A stretch of DNA of 64,000 nt, from positions 29,881,100 to 29,945,099 of the forward strand of contig JAFMSR010000005.1 in assembly GCA_022818135.1 (NCBI GenBank). The letters are read 5' to 3'. Below the pieces are notes generated by a model. That model ran no database searches and had not been told where the DNA came from. It saw only the letters and a program-made list of their open reading frames with translations. Origin of the DNA: Saxidomus purpurata (taxonomy: Eukaryota; Mollusca; Bivalvia; Venerida; Veneridae). Of the stretch, positions 21,737-33,763 are shown piece by piece. Position 1 is the stretch's first letter. Each line of letters starts with the position of its first letter. Both the position numbers and the translations under genes were made by a program.

Positions 21737-24165
21737 TTTTTTTAGATAACACCAAATGAGTTTGCACATCGTATAGTCCAGACCAGACTTTAGAAAAAAG
21801 AAGATAACATACACGAAAGTGAATGGCGAAATAGAAAATACTTGCCTTAACAGTGATTGTAATTGCAATTGTATTTTTTATGAAATTTATCCAAATAATG
21901 TTTTATAGATGTATTATGATAAATTAATCTTTAATAAATATATATATATATTTCAGCTCGTATAGCTATACATGCATGACTGCAATTTAATTTACTAGGA
22001 AGATTATAAGCTACGTATTGTCCTTTGATTTTTCATGAAACTTGAGTAAAATGTTCATCTTATCAAGACGATGTAACAGCTAAAAGTCAAGGTCACAATT
22101 AAGGACCAAAAGTCGTGAGACTATACATGTATTTCCCAAGCCCTTTTAAGGGATCTTCATGAAACGTGAGTCAAATATTCGCCATCCCAAGATGACGTAC
22201 AAAGTGTGACAAGGTGCATTTATGGTGGTATTTTAATCACTTTCAGTGATAGGTCTAGCTACAAGTGTAATTGGAATGAGCTTTAGCGATTTTTAATGTT
22301 ATGTAACTCAACATAGCCATCTTGCATTATGGTGAAGTAAGATGCATAAAACGAAAACATTTTGCAAATAGCTTGTACTTAATTTTTTCTCCCTTTCTTG
22401 CTGAGAGAAATAAAAATATTTCTTACAAAGAAGGTGGATTATCAATTTTGACTACACTCATTGTGAAAATGGTTTAAACTGTCACGTGGTCAACTGGTGA
22501 GGTTTTGGAGTTTTGCACTCCCGGAAATTTACATTAATTTTTTTGTTATATTTAAATATTTATAATTATACTGAAAAAAATTTAGACACTAGCAAACTTG
22601 TGCAGGATTGGAATATTTAAGCGGAAAAAGATGAAACATTTCAGAGAGAAAAAAAAATCGAACTCTCATTTTGTGACTAAATTACAAATTTTGCCATTCG
22701 CCAAAATGGGGACAGGGGCACAAACAAATTTTGCTCAGAAACTGTTTAAGATATTCACTTAATTCAACTGTACTACAAAGGCAGTTGTCTGAACATTACA
22801 AGACAGTTATTTTGTATAACAAGTTCCTGTTACAGTTCTTTGTCCCAGGCCTATGTAGTTATATCTTAAAGCTTGTCGAAATCTAATAACAGATTTGTTC
22901 TCAGTTATTATTGAATTTCTTTCTTATACCCCCATTGTTTTATTTTTGAGTTCTAAAACAAAAGTCTTGTTAATACTGTTTGCAAAATATCTAAAAAACC
23001 TTGTTATTCTCTATCATGAAAAAATGATTTATGTAAATATTGAAGAAAAAATAAAGATTTTTAGTAAAGTGGGTTGGGTAGTGATAAGAAACGTAATACT
23101 TGTACAGGTGCTGACAAAAATACCACTATCCTCAAGTATCCATTACAAAAAATGAAGCCTATCCTGACAAACATATCACATGCATAACAGTTTACGATGC
23201 CCTTATTCCAGCTACTTCTAAATTTAGCACCTCGCTTTGTTTGTGTAATAAAGATTAATATCTTGAATCCAGACACAATGACTTTGATATTTCAATGGGA
23301 ATATTTATCTAATAGAGAAATTCAAGTCAGAAAAGAATTTGACTTTAAATTGGCGAACTTGTTAAGAGGAACACACTGTTGAAAAAAGAAATCTGAAATC
23401 AGAGTATTAAATGTGAAGATGTTGAAGATTAAAAATGTCCAAAATGGAGGATAATGGAATCGGACATTTTCAATTTGTGATGTGACTTGTAGCTGGTCAA
23501 ATAGATTATCTATTGAAAAAGAGTTTACAGAAGAGTGACGTAGAATCAGTCAGTCAGGCGGTGGTTACTTGATAACAGATTATCTTTTCACTTAACAAAA
23601 ACAGAGTCCATTATTTTTCGGCCAAATTCTACTTACGTCAAATGTTTCTTGTAATGGTGCTGACATTCAGTCAACCCCTTCTGTCAAATACCATGGTAAC
23701 ATTGTAGGTGCTAAATTTTGGTAGCAAGGTAGCCATATGATGTAATTAAACTGATGTAATTACCCTAGCTCTCCATTAGTCATTTAGAATATAAAGAATT
23801 TTTCAAAAGTAAAATAGCCAATTTAGAGCGTTTTCTGATATAAATTATGGTCCGTTTCGCTAGTAAGAGTCTTAACTTTGTCAATACGTGTCATGACATT
23901 TTGATAACGCGGAATATATGGTAAGGGCATTGGCTTCATACAGTATCTGTTTCAACTACTGAGTTACTCGATCCAAGAGACCTCAGAAATATCATATCCT
24001 CGAATATTTAATAATTCATGATAAAATTGATGGACAATCATCTCTCTTAATTTTGCTTCCCGAATAGAGTGGTTTTTGTCCCCCTCTTTATCTCTCTGCC
24101 ACTCAAGTGAGACAAAACATAATTCCTTTGTAAATGCAGTAGTTTAATGTAGTTTAATTTGAATT
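21737..24165. other. Intergenic, no supported gene
   Basis: AT-rich. Open stretches on both strands (22895-23155, 23197-23382) show no family features. A short region around 22020-22200 carries 'gatcttcatgaaac(t/g)tgag' repeated twice with 'aaggtcac'-type sequence, a weak relative of the repeats at 26.9-28.4 kb. Confidence 0.4.
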
Positions 24166-24169
24166 TAGG

Positions 24170-24330
24170 AAACACCGTAGTGTACGGGTAGAGCGTCAGA
24201 CTCCTAACCTGTAGGTCGTGGCTTTGAATCCCAGCAGCGGCGTTTCACCGCGACCTTCACAATCCCTTTATTCAGCGCGAATACTGGAGCACTATCCAGC
24301 AACTTCCGTTTCGGGAAACTGTACGTTTTT
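24170..24330 (+). repeat. tRNA-derived SINE (Arg-type head)
   Basis: 'gtacgggtagagc' (A-box-like), a 'gactcctaacc' anticodon arm (CCT) and 'ggctttgaatccc' (B box) are followed by 'cgcgaatactggagc'. It is degenerate but has the spacing of a tRNA head. Confidence 0.5.
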
Positions 24331-24633
24331 ACATTGTGAATATGTGTAAATCGATTTGGCATATTTATAATCTAGATCAGGACCTGTTTTTGAATACAGA
24401 ATAGATCAATAAGCGTTTGTCAAGCTTAATGTACAAACATGAACTGAAACTATCTGTAAACATGCAATAAACGTTTGAATCTTTAAACTGATAACATTGT
24501 GAAATAGAGTGTCTACCTGTTTGTAAAAATAAATATGGTAATTTTACCGTACATCAAATATTTTCCAATAGACTGCCTCGCCTCTTCTTATCCACATGGT
24601 CCCAGGGACTAGTGAAGAGAATAGTATAGAATA

Positions 24634-24808
24634 GAAAGAAATGTGCGAGAAGTAAAACTTAATCCTGATCAAAGAAAGAAACTAAGCTCATTCCAAATCA
24701 GCCAATTACATATCATTAATTCAAGTGCCTTATTTTACAAAGGTCTTCTTCTACTTCTTAACTATAATATTGGCGAAAGGACGCAGGCCTTGTTAGATGA
24801 AGTAAAGG
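24634..24808 (+). CDS. Possible orphan exon, unknown
   Basis: An open stretch reads VREVKLNPDQRKKLSSFQIS, then HIINSSALFYKGLLLLL and ERTQALLDEVK, ending at a plausible donor ('gtaaag|gtgcat'). It has a mixed amphipathic helical character, unlike the AT-rich noise around it. I do not recognise the family and find no partner exons nearby. It may be an exon of an unidentified gene, a fossil, or chance. Confidence 0.25.
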
Positions 24809-25295
24809 TGCATACATGTATCTGCTCTTCATACTCTATTTTGTCAGTCTTTGATATTGATATGAATGAGTTACTTTTATCAGTGCAATTCGTTCCTGAA
24901 CTAGCTGTGTGAACGCTGGAGCAATAAGTATATAACGGCAACAACTGAATATGTGCCTTTAAACAATGATGAGTTTATATACATGTACTAAAACAGGTTT
25001 TTAATCCATTATAACACCATATTGCAAAGATCCAGAAACAGTTGTTTCTTGTTTTGAACTACAGTTACTGTTGTTTTGTCACACTTGAGCATTAATTGAA
25101 CTTTTAAGAATGCCAAGAATGTGCAGGAGTTATCAAAGTACTGGATTCTTTTATTCACACTAAACAAGGAAGTATTTACTGCAAAAAAATGTAAATTTAT
25201 ACACATTATTTCTTAGCCATTTGTATAAAATGTAGACACTTACTGGGGAACACAAAACAATAAAGACAACAAGAACAAAAAACTGCAACGAATGT

Positions 25296-25530
25296 TTAGC
25301 TCACATAGCACGTGGTGAGCTATTATGATGGTAATATGTCTGTCACCGTGTGTCGTCAACGACTTCTCTCAAATCGCTTGTCAATTGTTTCTAAACTTCT
25401 TAGCAATCGTCAATAAATGGTCCTCTACCAGATTCCTTCAAATTAAGTTAACTCATGTAGAAAACTTTTTGTGCCATGGCAACCGAGATGAAACAAAGCA
25501 AAACATGGGATAGTTTTCCTTATATGTATA
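25296..25530 (+). repeat. Fragment of the 'agctcac' MITE family
   Basis: Begins 'tagctcacatagcacgtggt' and contains 'gtctgtcaccgtgtgtcgtc' and 'caaatcgcttgtcaattg', resembling the head of the elements at 13743 and 17640. The remainder is lost. Confidence 0.45.
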
Positions 25531-26252
25531 ACATTATAGTGAGAATATTAGAGACCGCAGGGCTTATTTCAAAATTATCTAGCTCAAATAGTCCTTCGGT
25601 GACCTTACATCAAATTCCTTTAAATGTTGTGTGAAGTTGTTACATTTAGAACTATGTTTTCACTACTGAAACTTCATTTTGCATTTGTCGTTATTTTGAC
25701 AGAATTTGTATGCCAGAAAGTTCTCAGCCAAGTTTGATTATGTGCCCAATCAGGCCTAAACTTGACCATGCTGTGAGAAAACCTACTGTTTAAAAGTTAT
25801 ATCAAGAACGGTATTGATGCAAAGCATCAAAGACGTGGCAAACTGGCTTTCAATGAGCAAAATGATAACACCAGGAACTACATAAATAGTATGGATTGAG
25901 AATGCTACTCTGAACTATTGCTTCATAAAAGCACGTATCTCCTCACTGTATTCCAATATATCTGGCGGCAATAGGCCTAAAGTATTTATTCACAACAATA
26001 ATACATATTGGAAACAATACACATACTGTGACCCTTTTACTTTTTTTTCGGAAAAACAAATATCACTTCATTAATGCGTTTAACACGCCGACCATATTTT
26101 AACTGTACAGTCAGTTGTTCCGTGTTTACATCGAGCGGCCAAATTTTTAGATAACGTATTTAATTCAAATTAATTTTGACTGCATCTTTCAAGCAGTGAT
26201 TTCAACCATTTCAGAGAATTCCACCCTTTCAAAGCATGTAAATAAATCTTGA

Positions 26253-26509
26253 AGCTGCTCGCTCTCAGATTTTTGTAAAACAAAATAATACGCTACCAAA
26301 TAATAAAGGGTTGCAAACGCTTTTGAAATTCCAATATGAACATATAGTGTAGCGGTGCCATAAAACCAGCATTTTCAATCGATTTTTGCAATTTGCTACC
26401 TAGATTTTTACTTCTATTGTTGATTCTAGCCATAAGTTTTATATTTATGTATTAGTGTGCCATTTTTGAAATTTTTATATTTTTCAACGGCAACTGAGAG
26501 CGAGCAGCT
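26253..26509 (+). mobile_element. TTAA-type MITE, copy 1
   Basis: 17-bp perfect terminal inverted repeats: 'aagctgctcgctctcag' at 26252-26268 and its complement at 26494-26510. The right flank is TTAA, the left TTGA. The inside includes 'gggttgcaaacgcttttgaa' and 'gtgtagcggtgcc'. Other copies lie at 52393, about 30620 (reverse) and about 45590 (reverse, partial). Confidence 0.8.
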
Positions 26510-26929
26510 TTAAGTGAAAAAGAAAACCTATGAATGTACATTAATGTTGTACAACTAGGCTAATATACGGTCAAATACAAATATAGCATTATATGGGTCT
26601 ACTCCCTTTCAAAATCACCATTGTTGTTCTTCATTTAATTAATTGCGAGCAAGACAAATTAGATGCTTCTTGTACCAAATAAACTGCAATTCTGACAACT
26701 TGCTTAAGGCAGAAAGTATTTTTGAGATTCGAATGCATATATGTAAGAGTAATAAAAAATAAATATTATAAATATTTTAACCTCATCGTGATTCCCAATT
26801 TCTTTTTACTCGCATTTTTTGCGTATGTAGGGAGATTTAAAAAATCTTCCTTTCAAAAACCGCTTAGATATTTAAAAGCAAAAGGCCTAAAAGGGCAAGT
26901 ATTGCTCTTCTGGTCTGACTGGACTGTTC

Positions 26930-28365
26930 TGAGTAAGTTTTGTGAAAATCTTTTGCAATGTTATCAAGGAAAAGCTTGCAGAGTTCACCTTGACCTTGAC
27001 CCACTGACCCCATAAAACAGTAGGGATCATCTACTCAGTAAAACCAATCATCCTAGGATGTTTTATATTGTGGGTGATGTAGATCTCAAGATGTTGAGAT
27101 TTCCAAGTTCAGGTCACTGTGACCCAATGAACCAAAAAAACGATAGGGATCATCTACAGAGTAAGACCTATCATCATTTGACGTTAGAATAATGTGGGAC
27201 AAATAGATCTCAAGATATTGAGCGGAAAAGAGTATAAAAGTTCAGGTCACTGTGACCTTGACCTTAAACCCACTGACCCCAAAAACAATACAGATCATCT
27301 ATATGTTATATGAATGAACCTTCTGAGCTAGTTTGATGAAAGATAAATGAAAACTGTGACCTGTTGAGCGTTATCAAGGAGAATCTAACGGATATCACTG
27401 TGACCTTGACTTTTGACTCACTGACCCCAAGAACAATAGGGAACATCAAAATGTTACAGGGAAAACTCTGAGCAAGTTTGACGAAAGTTGAAAGTAAACT
27501 GTGACCTGTAGAGCGTTATCAAGGAAAATCTAATAAAAGTCAATGTGACCTTGACCTTTGACGAACTAACCCCAAAACCAATAAGGAACATCTACATTTG
27601 TACATATTACAGGGAACATTCTGAGCAAGATTGATGAAAGTTGAAAGTTAACTGTGACCTGTAGAGTGTTATAAAAGAAAAGCTTTCCTTTTACCCACTG
27701 ACCCCAAAAGCGATAGGGATCACCTGCATGTAACAGGAACCATCTGAGCGAGTTTGATGAAAGTTGAATTAAAACTGTAGAGAGTTATCAAGAAAAATCT
27801 GACGGAGGTTACTGTTGACCTTGACCTTTGACCCACTGACCCTAAAATCAACAGGGAACATCTGCATGTTACGGGAAACATTTATCAAGGAAAATATAAC
27901 GGACGTCACTTTGACCTTGACCTTTGACCCACTGACCCCAAGAACTACAGGGAACATCAACATGTCATATGAAACATTCTGAGCAAGTTTGGTAAAAGTT
28001 GAATGAAAACTGTGACCTGTAGAGCGTAATTAAAGAAAAGCTTACAGAGGTCACTGTGACCTTGACCTTTGACCCATTGACCCTAAAACATATGGATCAT
28101 ATTCATTTTGCTGTGAACCTGCTGAGCAAATATTATGAAAGTTGGATGAAAATTGTGACCTGTAGAGTGCTACCAATGGATTGCTATCGGAAATCACTGT
28201 GACCTTTACCTTTTACCCACTGATCCACTGACCCCAAAAACAATAGGGAACATCTACAAGTTGCAGAGATCATTATCACTAAAGTCAAATAAAAATTGCG
28301 TCCTGTGAAACATTATAAAGGAAATATTTACGGACAGACGGACGACGGATAAACCACAATGGCAT
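26930..28365. repeat. Tandem array of about 145-bp 'tgaccttgaccttt' units
   Basis: About nine or ten degenerate units with the core 'gtgaccttgacctttgaccc', 'actgaccccaaaa', 'tagggaacatctac', 'tttgatgaaagttgaa' and 'gtgacctgtagagcgttatc'. It ends in 'cggacagacggacgacgg', a tail typical of bivalve MITE-like repeats. The parsed open frames in it are artefacts. Confidence 0.8.
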
Positions 28366-29750
28366 AGGAATATTCCCTGGGCGACCCTTTACCAAAGCTA
28401 TTCAACCAATGTTGGATCGTCAAAGTCATAACACATGGCCGGTAGGGGACAGGATGTTTTTCTTTCTATGGCTTAAGTGGGACTTTGAGAATTTATCTTC
28501 TGTAAAGTACATGTCTGATTTCAAAATTATTTCAATGAAATGTTCCTTTGGTGACAAAATTTCTCCAAGCGATGTTTGTTCGTCAAAGACATTGCTCATG
28601 ATTCAAAATTAATCCACGGGAATGGCATTTATGTGACATTGTACCACATTCTGTCAAGCTATTTAGTTTTCCAAGTTATTCATCATCAAATTAAACTGTT
28701 ACTCAACGTATGTTAGATTGCAAAATTAGTGTTCCTTGAATGGTTATTTCTGTCTCAAACTGCATGTTCCATTCAAGTACAAATTCACTTAACTGTTCTT
28801 TTGGTGACCTAGCTTCTACCAAATTACTTCAAGCTGTATTTTTAAAAGAACAGATCTTCCTGTACGTGTTCATACCTTTTCAGCCCAGAAACCATTTCAG
28901 AGTTAGAAATAATATCAAGGGAATGACACCAATCTGACCCCTCAACAATTATTTTCAATCCTGTTTGTTAGGAGCATAAGAGTCGGGCTGTATTTCTAGA
29001 ACAATGTATGTCTTTATAATCTTCTTTTTGATTAAAAACGAGTTGTCGAACTTTGAATTAATTACACAGAAACGTTCCTCCATTGACCAAATCACTTTGC
29101 AACTTCAAAACAATCGTTCTTACATTTAGCCTTATAGGCAATCTATTATAAACAGTTGGCAGTGAATATTTATGTCATTATTATGAAGTGATATACAAAA
29201 TAGTAACAGTGCATAATGGATATTACCCGGTCAAGATTAAATAAGCGACAGAAAACTGCAACATGTCTTTAAAACACTTTTTTAGTTTTAGTTGTGATTC
29301 TCTGACTGTTTTCCACTTAGACTTCTTAGCTGTTATTTTGCTTTTGTTTGAAATAACTCCATGCATAGGACATATTCTTTGCTATATGCTTTGTTTTGCT
29401 GAAAACAACTTTGACCACTTTTTATAGAATATGTTAAAAAGAGAACTTACAATGTACTTGCCCTGAGTTAATTTCAGATCTGTAGTGCTAATTTAGTAGT
29501 TTATGTATTTTTATTTTTGCATCTTTGTTCCATGACGTGCTCTCACCTAGTGTGTGTATACTCTGTACATAATATTAACTGTGTCTTTGGTATGGAAACA
29601 TTTTTAGACGGCTTAAGTAACATGTATAAAGCATTCCCTTTACAGCTACCTTACGGTGGTTATTATTCATTAAATTTGTCAGAACATAATGCCTCAGCTA
29701 CTGTTTCTTTACAGTCCTACAAATTAAATTTCTAAGCGCCTTCTGGTTTT
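28366..29750. other. Intergenic, no supported gene
   Basis: Short open stretches (28409-28612, 28740-28937, 29517-29735) show no domain or splice context. A 'tcattcttttggtgacc' type phrase recurs loosely (28540, 28800), suggesting old repeats. Confidence 0.4.
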
Positions 29751-29756
29751 AGACTT

Positions 29757-30240
29757 ATTTTGATAGAAGGCTATGTAAAAGAAGTGACCCAATTGCGGGG
29801 TCAATATTGTCCTTAGGGGACATGATTTGAATAATTTTGGTAAAAATCCACTGGACAATACTAAAAACCAAATATCTAAGCTATAGGCCCTCTGGATTTA
29901 CACAAGCAGTTTTTTCTGTATAAGTCTTTTTAAAAATAAGTGACCCCATATGCATAATTTTTAACAATGTCGATAGAGGTTTAATAGACACTGCAGAACA
30001 CTAAATGTCTAAGCTCTGAACATTGCAATTATGGAGTAAATTGTTTTCCCTATGTGTTGCCAAAGCAACCAGAGTTTTGCATAGAATGGACTTCTTTGAG
30101 CAACATCTAAAAGATTATTTCTGTAAAGTTTGTTTAAAACTGACTGAGTGGTTTAGGAGGACATGTCGTTTGAAGAAATTATTGAAGGACAGACGACGAC
30201 GGACATAAGGCGATAACAATAGCTTACCTTGATAACAAAA
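29757..30240 (-). mobile_element. Reverse-strand copy of the 'gaccccgcac' MITE
   Basis: On the minus strand it carries the elements of the 13743 copy in order: the 'tccgtcgtcgtctgtcc' head, 'agttttgcatagaatgg' complement motifs, and two 'ggggtcactt' modules. The plus strand shows 'aagtgacccaattgcggggt' at about 29780. Confidence 0.6.
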
Positions 30241-30619
30241 TGTTCAAATGTGCTAACAAAAACAGCAAACGAATGTTTAAGTTTACTGTGTATATTGACT
30301 TTGCTATTAATGCATAACTGCGTGGTCTCCATTGGCTTCACACATGGCGTTCCCCATCTCAATAGCTGAAACGGACGGCATATTCAAACACACCATTACA
30401 AAGATGCATGAAGTGTGGTTAGCAGAAGCTCAATTACAATGTGCATCTGACTGTTTCTGCATTGATTTCTTCAATTTGTTTTCCTGCAACATACATTGTT
30501 GCACACAATCTGCATTGGATATTCGGCTCATTATATACAATTATTGACTTTTGATGAGATGAACACTAGACTATATTGACTCTGTAAGGCTTTGGTTGGC
30601 CACTGATTTTTGATGAAAA

Positions 30620-30965
30620 ATCTTAATTTCTCCATCATTATATGATAAAGTATAAAATGTAAAAGCGAATGCTAGAATCAACAACGCATATAAAAATCAA
30701 GATAGATATTTGAGAAAAATCTTTTGAAAATGTTGGTTGGTTGGTTCGGTTTGAATTCACTATATGATTACATTCGGATTTCTTAAGCGTTTGCAATGCT
30801 TTATAATTTGATAGCACATATATTTTTTTTAAAAAAAACAACAGAAAATACAACAATATATACGTTAACCTCTGTATTTGAAGATTCATTCTAAAGTATG
30901 TAAATTTCAAACAGTTCGATTAACCTTTATTCACATGTCTGATTTCTGAGGGCGAGCGGCTTTAA
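30620..30965 (-). mobile_element. TTAA-type MITE, copy 3 (reverse, one end worn)
   Basis: The right border 'ctgagggcgagcggct' followed by TTAA (30966 region) is the complement of the family terminus with two changes. Inside, 'agcgtttgcaatgctttata' and 'gctagaatcaacaacgc' are complements of the internal sequence of copies 1 and 2. The other terminus is not recognisable. Confidence 0.6.
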
Positions 30966-30969
30966 GGAC

Positions 30970-32598
30970 TTTATTTGTTACCATTCGCACTCTGTGTTCT
31001 TTACTGCCTATCATCCCTGAAGGGATCAAGATTAAGACGTGATTTTATATTTCCAAGTAGTCGCTACAAGCTTTCCGTCCTCTGTTTGCCTTTCCACTAA
31101 TTATTTTCGTTTGAAGCTACGAATTTTGTTTAGTTTCCATTCCCTTTATTTAGTAACTAGTATGATCTTTATAATATGTGATGTTTCAATAGATAATCTT
31201 TAACTATTTCGTCACATGATCTGTTGTGTAAATATCATTACATGAAAGGATATTTGAAACACTCTTGTGTAAGTAAAGTATTTTCTTACTGTATGTATCA
31301 GAGCGTGATCAGTACAACCATAGTTCGCATATATTTAAACCGAGGAGTTGAACTATCGTAACGGTCTGTTCTGTTTACACCTCAGCATTAATCATAATCA
31401 AATGCATGTCTCTAATACCTTAGACACGTATTATTAGGGTCTAAATCGAACAGTCTTTCGCATATGATTAAACAGAAATTGTTACATTTGATCTTTGTTG
31501 TTTTTGATCTCATCTATACGCATTAATTATACGCCCTTTTTGTTTGTTATGACTACGGTTCTTTCGGTTTACATGAAAACACAGATTTGTCACAGCGTTT
31601 ACTATTTTCAGAAAATAAGCTAATTTTAGACGACCTACATTTTGAAATCAGTCGTGTATTATCTGAACAGGTAAACATATTTTAGATTTATTATTTTATC
31701 AAAGATTGAATAACTTATTTATATCTACTAGAAGCTAAACACTTTGGACTAGTAATATTAATAACGCACATAACCATAATAAATTATTTACATACATGTA
31801 CCATTCAGTTTAGATAAGCCTGTTCACAATATTCTTTTCATTTGAAATAACGACTAATAAACAGAGAGCAAAACCTTCAATGAATGGAGAATTATAAGGA
31901 ACCTAATTGAACCATACTCTTATTGGGGGATAGGACCTTGATCAAATAGATCGGTGTTTTAAGTGAAAAAGAACATGAAGTATATGTGTAATGGCGGATG
32001 TTTTCGTGTAAGAAATCGAAAGTAGAAAGTTTTAACAGATGAGGTCTGTCGATTTTCTCAGGTAACAGTATTATTCATACGACCAGTAACCGGTTTTGCA
32101 TTTAATGAAAACATGCTATATCCTTAGGTCTTGTATACTCATATCCTAAAAGTAACAGGTCTTTTTCTGGTCGACTTTGCATGACATCAGTCTGGATTAC
32201 AGGTGTTTTAATGCCGTTGGTATGTCTGTAAGAAAACTGTATTAAGTCTTTCAACCCGGGAATACATGAAATTGTCTTACAATTGTCCTGAGGTAAAAAT
32301 TAATCGGACATAAAGCCTTAAGGTTAAGATGTTATACATTAGCTGACTAGAAAAGCCAGAAACAAACAAGTTGGACATTAAGGACGTAATCAGCATGTTC
32401 TCGTTAGAAACAAAACAAACTGGTTACAGTTAGCTGAAAGACATGGCTAGGTACAATATTGTTATCACGAGAAAAATCACTTATCTTTAAACAAGCTTTT
32501 ACTTTCGATTTCTAACACGAATACTTCCGTCATTACCTATAGTAAAATGATATAAATCCTACCCCCTGCTTACGTATAGTTACGATTACAAGCAATAT
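30970..32598. other. Intergenic, no supported gene
   Basis: AT-rich. I see no coding or repeat structure that I can support. Confidence 0.4.
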
Positions 32599-33113
32599 AT
32601 GCATACGTCTTCGACCGAAGAAAAACAAGCTCGCGAATCGATAATGCTTGTGAAAGGTGGCACAAACATTGTCAGAAGATTGTTTGCAAAACTTGTGGTG
32701 GATTTGACACCAAACGACTATACTTCATTTTCATGGACTGTTGACGAACACAAACAAAGGAACAATTCTTCTTTCAAATGTAGTAAAGGATAAAGAAAAC
32801 ATATTTGTCTCTGGGATTTGCGATAAGACAAACTTGAATGATAAGGATCTCACCATGTGATGTTATGTACTTCTGGAGATAGCCGACGTCCGTTCAACAA
32901 TTCGTCAAGATATGAAAGAGCTAAGAAAACTTCAAATTAAACAAGTTGTGTCACAAGAACAAATCTGGTTAAGATGAGAGAAATACAGAAACTGCCTGGA
33001 ACAAATTGAAGTTATCTTCAACCGACTATTGAAAGAAAATGGCGACAAAGCATTCGAACAAGATATTAAGGATTTAGTGCAATCCGTTAAAAGATCGACC
33101 TCCCGCGTCTGAA
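32599..33113 (+). pseudogene. Decayed DZIP3/HEPN-like domain fragment
   Basis: Read across frames, the sequence resembles the HEPN-type domain of DZIP3-like proteins that are expanded in molluscs: ARESIMLVKGGTNIVRRLF, then LTPNDYTSF, a frameshift near 32760, NLNDKDLTM with an in-frame stop, LLEIADVRSTIRQDMKELRK, a second stop after QEQIWLR, and EQIEVIFNRLLKENGDKAFE. HEPN domains are commonly linked to RNA cleavage or signalling in immune contexts. Family assignment is from memory of motif patterns. At least one frameshift and two stops make it a pseudogene. Confidence 0.5.
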
Positions 33114-33547
33114 GATGAATTGAAACAAAGGAATTTGATTTATTCCATGCATGAGAAGACTAAGCATTTCCTTACCGAATACAGTAGACTTATTTTTGTT
33201 GTTTTCTAAGTTAAATACTACAAGTGCAGCTGGTGTGAAATTTGTTTTGACGATTTTGATGTACAAAATATATACAATATACATGTACAATTAAAGTTGA
33301 GGTAAAAATGAATGAGATACCGGTAGCAAAAATGAACAGCTTTACATCATTTGTGTAAATTAGATCATTAGATCATGTATGTATTTTACACTTTAATGGT
33401 CCCATTGATTGACGATTTTCCGTTTTAACATAAGAATATTATTCGTCAGCTTATACAAATTTTATAATTGTTGACGGAAAATACCGAGTGGTTGCCTGTC
33501 CGTAAGCCCATAAAGTTATCAAAATAACACACCTGAGTGTACGGAAA

Positions 33548-33735
33548 GTGACGATAATATTTCCGGAAACCGAGCGGCAGTTTCGGAATCGCTGGCCTGG
33601 AGTGATGTCATACCCAGTACAATCGTGGCCGATAACAGGTACTCTTACAACAGCGAAAGCGATTTTTTCATCCAATTATGCATCTTCAGAGAGTGGAGAT
33701 GAGGATATTAAGACGTTACCTTATCGGTTTGAGCC
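33548..33735 (+). CDS. Possible 5' exon of unknown gene
   Basis: ATG at 33548 opens a frame ending ASSESGDEDIKTLPYRFEP at a possible donor ('gagcct|gtaacg'). The 'acidic stretch, then PYRFEP' ending recalls N-terminal leaders of some invertebrate proteins, but no downstream exon was found and no promoter is obvious. Low confidence. Confidence 0.2.
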
Positions 33736-33763
33736 TGTAACGTATAGAGCAAAGTCCGTGTAA

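Noticed and set aside
21655..21868. Minus-strand 95-codon open frame
   Set aside because: It overlaps the antisense of the paralog A last-exon fossil and has no features of its own.
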